Shown piece by piece: positions 6,168 to 8,296 of a stretch of 8,296 bases of DNA. The stretch's first letter is position 1. The number at the start of each line of letters is the position of its first letter. This stretch comes from Myxococcales bacterium (GTDB taxonomy: Bacteria > Myxococcota > Polyangia > Fen-1088): positions 1-8,296 of the forward strand of contig PMCR01000187.1 of NCBI GenBank assembly GCA_003155465.1. Direction: 5' to 3'. Under the pieces are notes generated by a model. That model saw nothing but the letters and a program-made list of their open reading frames with translations. It was not told the DNA's origin and did not search any database. Position numbers and translations under genes: made by a program.

Positions 6168-7370
6168 CTACAGCGTGAACAGATCGGGCCGGCTGGCGGC
6201 CTTGTCGATGGCGTCCCCCAGCTCCTTCTTGGTGGCAGCGAGACGTTGGAGGATGATCCGGATGCTGTTGTAGCGCTGCTTGTACTGCTCCATGCGGACC
6301 TGATCCGGCGAGCCGTTCATGACCGCATCGAACAGCGGCGTCTTCTCGATGGGCACCAACTTGTCGCCTTCAGGCTTGGGGCCGACCTTGCGCGGGGTCC
6401 AGTTGGCTCCGGTGTTGGAACGAATCATGAAACTTTCGATGTCCGCGGCGGGGCAGTTTTCGGCGCCTCCCTTGCACACCGGCTTGCCCACCTCGACCAG
6501 GGTGGCTATGGCCAGCTTACCGCGCGAATCGAACACCACGCCGTAGTTCACCTGCTTGCCGGACTCGTCGCTGCCTTTGGCAGCCTGCTTGGCAGCGAAG
6601 GCTTCCAGAACGCTCTTGTCGGCCTTGGTCCGCTTTATGTGGCGCTCGACCTCGCCAAACAAGGCGATGGTGTCGTAGTAGTAGTTCATCAGGCGATCGA
6701 TGGCCAGATCCTCAAGCAGGTAGTAGTTGACCTTGAAGATGCGCGAGGTATCGGGGCGCGGGTCCAGCTTCACCTTCTCCAGGTCCAAGACCAGCTGGTA
6801 GTCGTAGGAGAGGGGCTCTTGCTTGTCCTTCGCCAGCCGCTGAGAACTGAAGTTCACTGCGTTCGTGATCTCGGTGATGGTCTTCTGCATGTCGTCCAGT
6901 TCGGTCTTCACCCGCTTGGCACCGAAGTTGGCCTGGTTGAACATGCGGCGGCCGACGGCAGACGCGCCAAAGCCGAAGCCGACCGCGCCGGCGACGAGCA
7001 CGGCGATGATCAGGATGACCAGCGCGGCTATGCTGGCCGTCCGTCGCACGCTGACGGCCGGCCTGCCGTCGTCGATCGACTGCAGGTCAAAGTGCTTGCC
7101 CTCCGGTGGTCGCATCGCAGCGAAGGGATCGTCGAACCTGGGCGCGGCAGCAGGAGCTGCGGCCGGAGACGGCGGCTCGAGAGGCGCCGGCCGCACGAAA
7201 GGCGCCGGCGGTGGTGGCGGTGGCGCCAGAGGGCTGGGAATGGCGCTCGGGCCGGGGGCCGGCGGAACGCCGGCCCGAGGGGGCGCGACGGCAGGGCCCC
7301 TTGCGAGGCCGAGGCGGGCTTTGAGGTCTGCGATGTCCTTACCGGGACCGGGCTTCTTCGGTTGGTCCAA
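6168..7370 (-). CDS. Proline-rich single-pass membrane protein of unknown function
   Basis: I do not recognise a named family for this 400-residue protein. It opens with a polar, basic segment containing DIADLKARLGL (12–22). A Pro/Ala-rich linker at about 26–78 includes a run of six prolines. A conserved-looking segment (FDDPFAAMRPPEGKHFDL, 79–96) leads to one transmembrane helix (about 112–139) that is Gly-rich at its end (GFGFGASAVG). The remaining approximately 260 residues form a soluble, charged domain. It has a Tyr-rich helix (NYYYDTIALF, 229–238) and two cysteines (299 and 306) that could form a disulphide, and it ends in a helical region. By composition, the N-terminus is probably cytoplasmic and the large domain periplasmic. 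The start is TTG at 7370 (read as Met), supported by GGAG at 7378–7381, 7 nt away. It converges on the zincin gene with 14 bp between stops. A role in envelope assembly or cell-surface complexes is a guess. Confidence 0.8.
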   Translation of the reverse strand: MDQPKKPGPGKDIADLKARLGLARGPAVAPPRAGVPPAPGPSAIPSPLAPPPPPPAPFVRPAPLEPPSPAAAPAAAPRFDDPFAAMRPPEGKHFDLQSIDDGRPAVSVRRTASIAALVILIIAVLVAGAVGFGFGASAVGRRMFNQANFGAKRVKTELDDMQKTITEITNAVNFSSQRLAKDKQEPLSYDYQLVLDLEKVKLDPRPDTSRIFKVNYYLLEDLAIDRLMNYYYDTIALFGEVERHIKRTKADKSVLEAFAAKQAAKGSDESGKQVNYGVVFDSRGKLAIATLVEVGKPVCKGGAENCPAADIESFMIRSNTGANWTPRKVGPKPEGDKLVPIEKTPLFDAVMNGSPDQVRMEQYKQRYNSIRIILQRLAATKKELGDAIDKAASRPDLFTL

Positions 7371-7377
7371 GGCGTAT

Positions 7378-7381
7378 CTCC
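7378..7381 (-). promoter_or_regulatory. Ribosome binding site that decides a TTG start
   Basis: On the minus strand GGAG lies 7 nt upstream of TTG at 7370–7368. This is the best-spaced Shine-Dalgarno on the minus strand and supports the unusual TTG start of the proline-rich membrane protein. Confidence 0.7.
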
Positions 7382-7432
7382 GTGAGTGGTGACTTTTTTG
7401 TTGCCTCCCGGGTACTCCCGCGGGGATGGCTC

Positions 7433-7465
7433 AAGATATGAGCGAGGTTAGGCGGGACCTGTCAA
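7433..7465 (-). promoter_or_regulatory. Candidate promoter for the proline-rich membrane protein gene
   Basis: Read on the minus strand, a perfect TTGACA -35 box (7465–7460) is followed by an AT-rich patch, CATATCTT (7440–7433), at 19–21 bp spacing. No -10 hexamer matches better than 4 of 6 at any spacing, so the assignment rests mainly on the -35. The leader would be roughly 55–60 nt. A GC hairpin at 7479–7496 sits 14 bp upstream of the -35. Confidence 0.35.
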
Positions 7466-7478
7466 GTACAGACTGACT

Positions 7479-7496
7479 GGGGCGGAATCACGCCCC
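7479..7496. repeat. GC-rich hairpin between the two minus-strand genes
   Basis: GGGGCG (7479–7484) and CGCCCC (7491–7496) form a 6-bp stem with a 6-nt loop. Reading on the minus strand it lies 143 bases beyond the PilZ stop and just upstream of the next gene's -35. It could end the PilZ transcript or bind a regulator, but there is no T-tract. The rest of the 7371–7638 gap holds only short chance-level inverted repeats (for example GTTGC/GCAAC at 7616–7626) and no gene. Confidence 0.35.
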
Positions 7497-7638
7497 GGCG
7501 AGGTCGAAGGTTGCAGATCCGTGGTCTTAGCACCACTACCACCAAAGCCACAGGAATTGAAAGTGGGTAGCGCGCGAGAATTGCGACAACGTCGTGGCGG
7601 GCGGGTCGGGGCCGCGTTGCTGCAACGAAGGCTGGACG

Positions 7639-8001
7639 TCAGTCGTGGCGACCAGCGACAAAGCGGCCGATCTGCTCCGCCGAAGCCGAAGGCATGCGTG
7701 TAAAGCGAATTCCCACCGGCCCGCGTGAGCCCGATGCGAACACAGCCTCGCCCGACGCGGAGACGATCTCCTCGCTGCCCGGAAGCTGAAACTGCAGGCC
7801 CATGAATCGCGCAGTCCCCGCGGGCTCGCTGAGCGGCACGACGCGGATCCCGGTTCGGCTGATGTTTGTGGCCCGGCAGAGGTATGGATAGCCGTTCAAG
7901 AATCGATTGATGAGAAGGTCCACCTTTCGGCGCCGTTCACCTCGACGGTCGCCGCTGCCAGTCCTCGATTGAGACGCGGGCGAGTACGATTGGGTACGCA
8001 T
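7639..8001 (-). CDS. Stand-alone PilZ-domain protein (putative c-di-GMP receptor)
   Basis: This 120-residue protein consists almost entirely of a PilZ domain, a beta-barrel that binds cyclic di-GMP. The two-part ligand signature is present. RxxxR is met by Arg19–Arg23 or Arg20–Arg24 in the RRGERRR cluster, and NxSxxG is Asn46-Ile-Ser48-x2-Gly51 (NISRTG). Later strands include GLQFQLPGSEEIV and the GPVGIRFTRM segment typical of the PilZ C-terminal half. No output domain or signal peptide is visible, so it would act through a partner. The chosen start is ATG at 8001, with AGGA 3 nt upstream and a promoter immediately upstream. A GTG at 8031 would add 10 residues but lies inside that promoter and lacks a Shine-Dalgarno. 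It is co-directional with the proline-rich membrane protein gene, 268 bp apart. The target process (motility, polysaccharide) cannot be inferred. Confidence 0.85.
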   Translation of the reverse strand: MRTQSYSPASQSRTGSGDRRGERRRKVDLLINRFLNGYPYLCRATNISRTGIRVVPLSEPAGTARFMGLQFQLPGSEEIVSASGEAVFASGSRGPVGIRFTRMPSASAEQIGRFVAGRHD

Positions 8002-8005
8002 AGTT

Positions 8006-8038
8006 CCTACATGTAGGTCAACGGGTGTCACTTGTCAA
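8006..8038 (-). promoter_or_regulatory. Promoter of the PilZ gene with a 12-bp palindrome over the -10
   Basis: On the minus strand a perfect TTGACA (8038–8033) is followed after exactly 17 bp by TACATG (8015–8010), 3 of 6 to consensus. The -10 lies inside the perfect palindrome CCTACATGTAGG (8006–8017). Transcription would begin around 8003–8002, next to the ATG at 8001. The palindrome is a candidate operator for a dimeric repressor or activator. Confidence 0.5.
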
Positions 8039-8071
8039 TTTTTCGCGCGCCGACCGTCGAGAGGCTGGCAC

Positions 8072-8085
8072 AGCCCGTGAGGGCT
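8072..8085. other. Small hairpin with a GTGA (GNRA) loop
   Basis: AGCCC (8072–8076) and GGGCT (8081–8085) pair around GTGA. It lies in the divergent region 8039–8176, which otherwise shows no gene or clear element. A 5-bp stem is within chance expectation, so this is recorded as a weak structure only. Confidence 0.2.
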
Positions 8086-8176
8086 CAGGAATGGCTAGCA
8101 GCGGCATCCAGCCGGCGTCCATCAGCAGAACTGGGCTTGCCACCGCGACCCCAGGCGGCTATCGCCGTCCCCCATC

Positions 8177-8206
8177 TTGACTGCCCGCGTGCCAGGTGCT
8201 GATAAT
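8177..8206 (+). promoter_or_regulatory. Sigma70-like promoter for the gene starting at 8288
   Basis: TTGACT (8177–8182, 5 of 6) and GATAAT (8201–8206, 5 of 6) are separated by 18 bp, with TG immediately before ATAAT. This is the best-matched promoter in the window. Transcription would start near 8213 and leave a leader of about 75 nt. The leader begins with an imperfect stem (GCGCTCGT 8213–8220 with ACGAAGCGC 8242–8250, one bulged base). Confidence 0.55.
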
Positions 8207-8287
8207 CCCCCGGCGCTCGTTGTGTGCGTTGCTGTGTCCTGACGAAGCGCGCCTCATCACTTCACCCCAACCAGCCCGAGGAACCAC

Positions 8288-8296
8288 ATGTATCGC
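8288..8296 (+). CDS. Start of a gene running off the window (Met-Tyr-Arg...)
   Basis: ATG at 8288 opens a reading frame of which only three codons are visible. The start is credible because GAGGAA at 8278–8283 is a strong Shine-Dalgarno 4–5 nt upstream, and the TTGACT/GATAAT promoter lies at a normal distance. Product cannot be inferred. It is divergent from the PilZ gene. Confidence 0.6.

Noticed and set aside
6246..7385. Plus-strand open frame of about 379 codons opposite the proline-rich membrane protein
   Set aside because: The minus strand has a good Shine-Dalgarno, a transmembrane segment and sensible domain order; the plus frame has Gly/Arg repeats mirroring the proline linker.
7521..7703. 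Small plus-strand open frame of 60 codons overlapping the PilZ 3' end
   Set aside because: It overlaps the PilZ coding end in antisense, has no ribosome site and shows no motif.
1..8296. tRNA, rRNA, CRISPR array, insertion sequence, phage or toxin–antitoxin genes
   Set aside because: I looked for them on both strands and saw no cloverleaf, rRNA segment, spaced direct repeats, transposase motif or small paired genes.

Overview
The window is about 8.3 kb of high-GC DNA with densely packed, strongly GC3-biased genes on both strands. The gene content is ordinary Gram-negative housekeeping: exonuclease III, a ClsB-like phospholipase D enzyme, IF-1 and an HtrA protease. Alongside it sit lineage-type proteins: a KamA-type radical SAM enzyme, a TPR–zincin fusion, a proline-rich single-pass membrane protein and a PilZ protein. 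Together with GC-rich degenerate hexamer repeats between genes, this suggests a Myxococcota/deltaproteobacterial chromosome. That assignment is inference from style and content, because no rRNA or other phylogenetic marker is complete here except IF-1. There is no sign of phage, transposase, CRISPR or plasmid functions.

Layout. 1–180 (+) is the 3' end of xthA. 181–465 is a convergent intergenic region with a hairpin and hexamer array 1. 466–1704 (−) is a two-HKD phospholipase D/cardiolipin synthase. It diverges across only 45 bp from infA (1750–1965, +). 1966–2340 is a 375-bp gene-free stretch with a strong inverted repeat, a -10-like box and hexamer array 2. 2341–3702 (+) is a secreted HtrA/DegQ-type protease. 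3749–5140 (+) is a lysine-2,3-aminomutase-like radical SAM/PLP protein, and its stop overlaps the start of a TPR–zincin protein (5137–6153, +) in an ATGA. Convergent to these are the proline-rich single-pass membrane protein (6168–7370, −, TTG start) and a stand-alone PilZ protein (7639–8001, −). A new + gene begins at 8288 behind a good promoter and Shine-Dalgarno.

How genes may work together. htrA, kamA-like and TPR–zincin run in one direction with a 46-bp gap and then a 4-bp overlap, so they may be co-transcribed. The kamA-like/zincin pair is almost certainly translationally coupled. It is the most intriguing unit in the window: an aminomutase that keeps the lysine-binding aspartates is paired with a putative Zn protein built on a TPR scaffold. 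The other genes look like independent units. No complete previously undescribed system is evident, so the findings below are modest leads rather than a claimed discovery.
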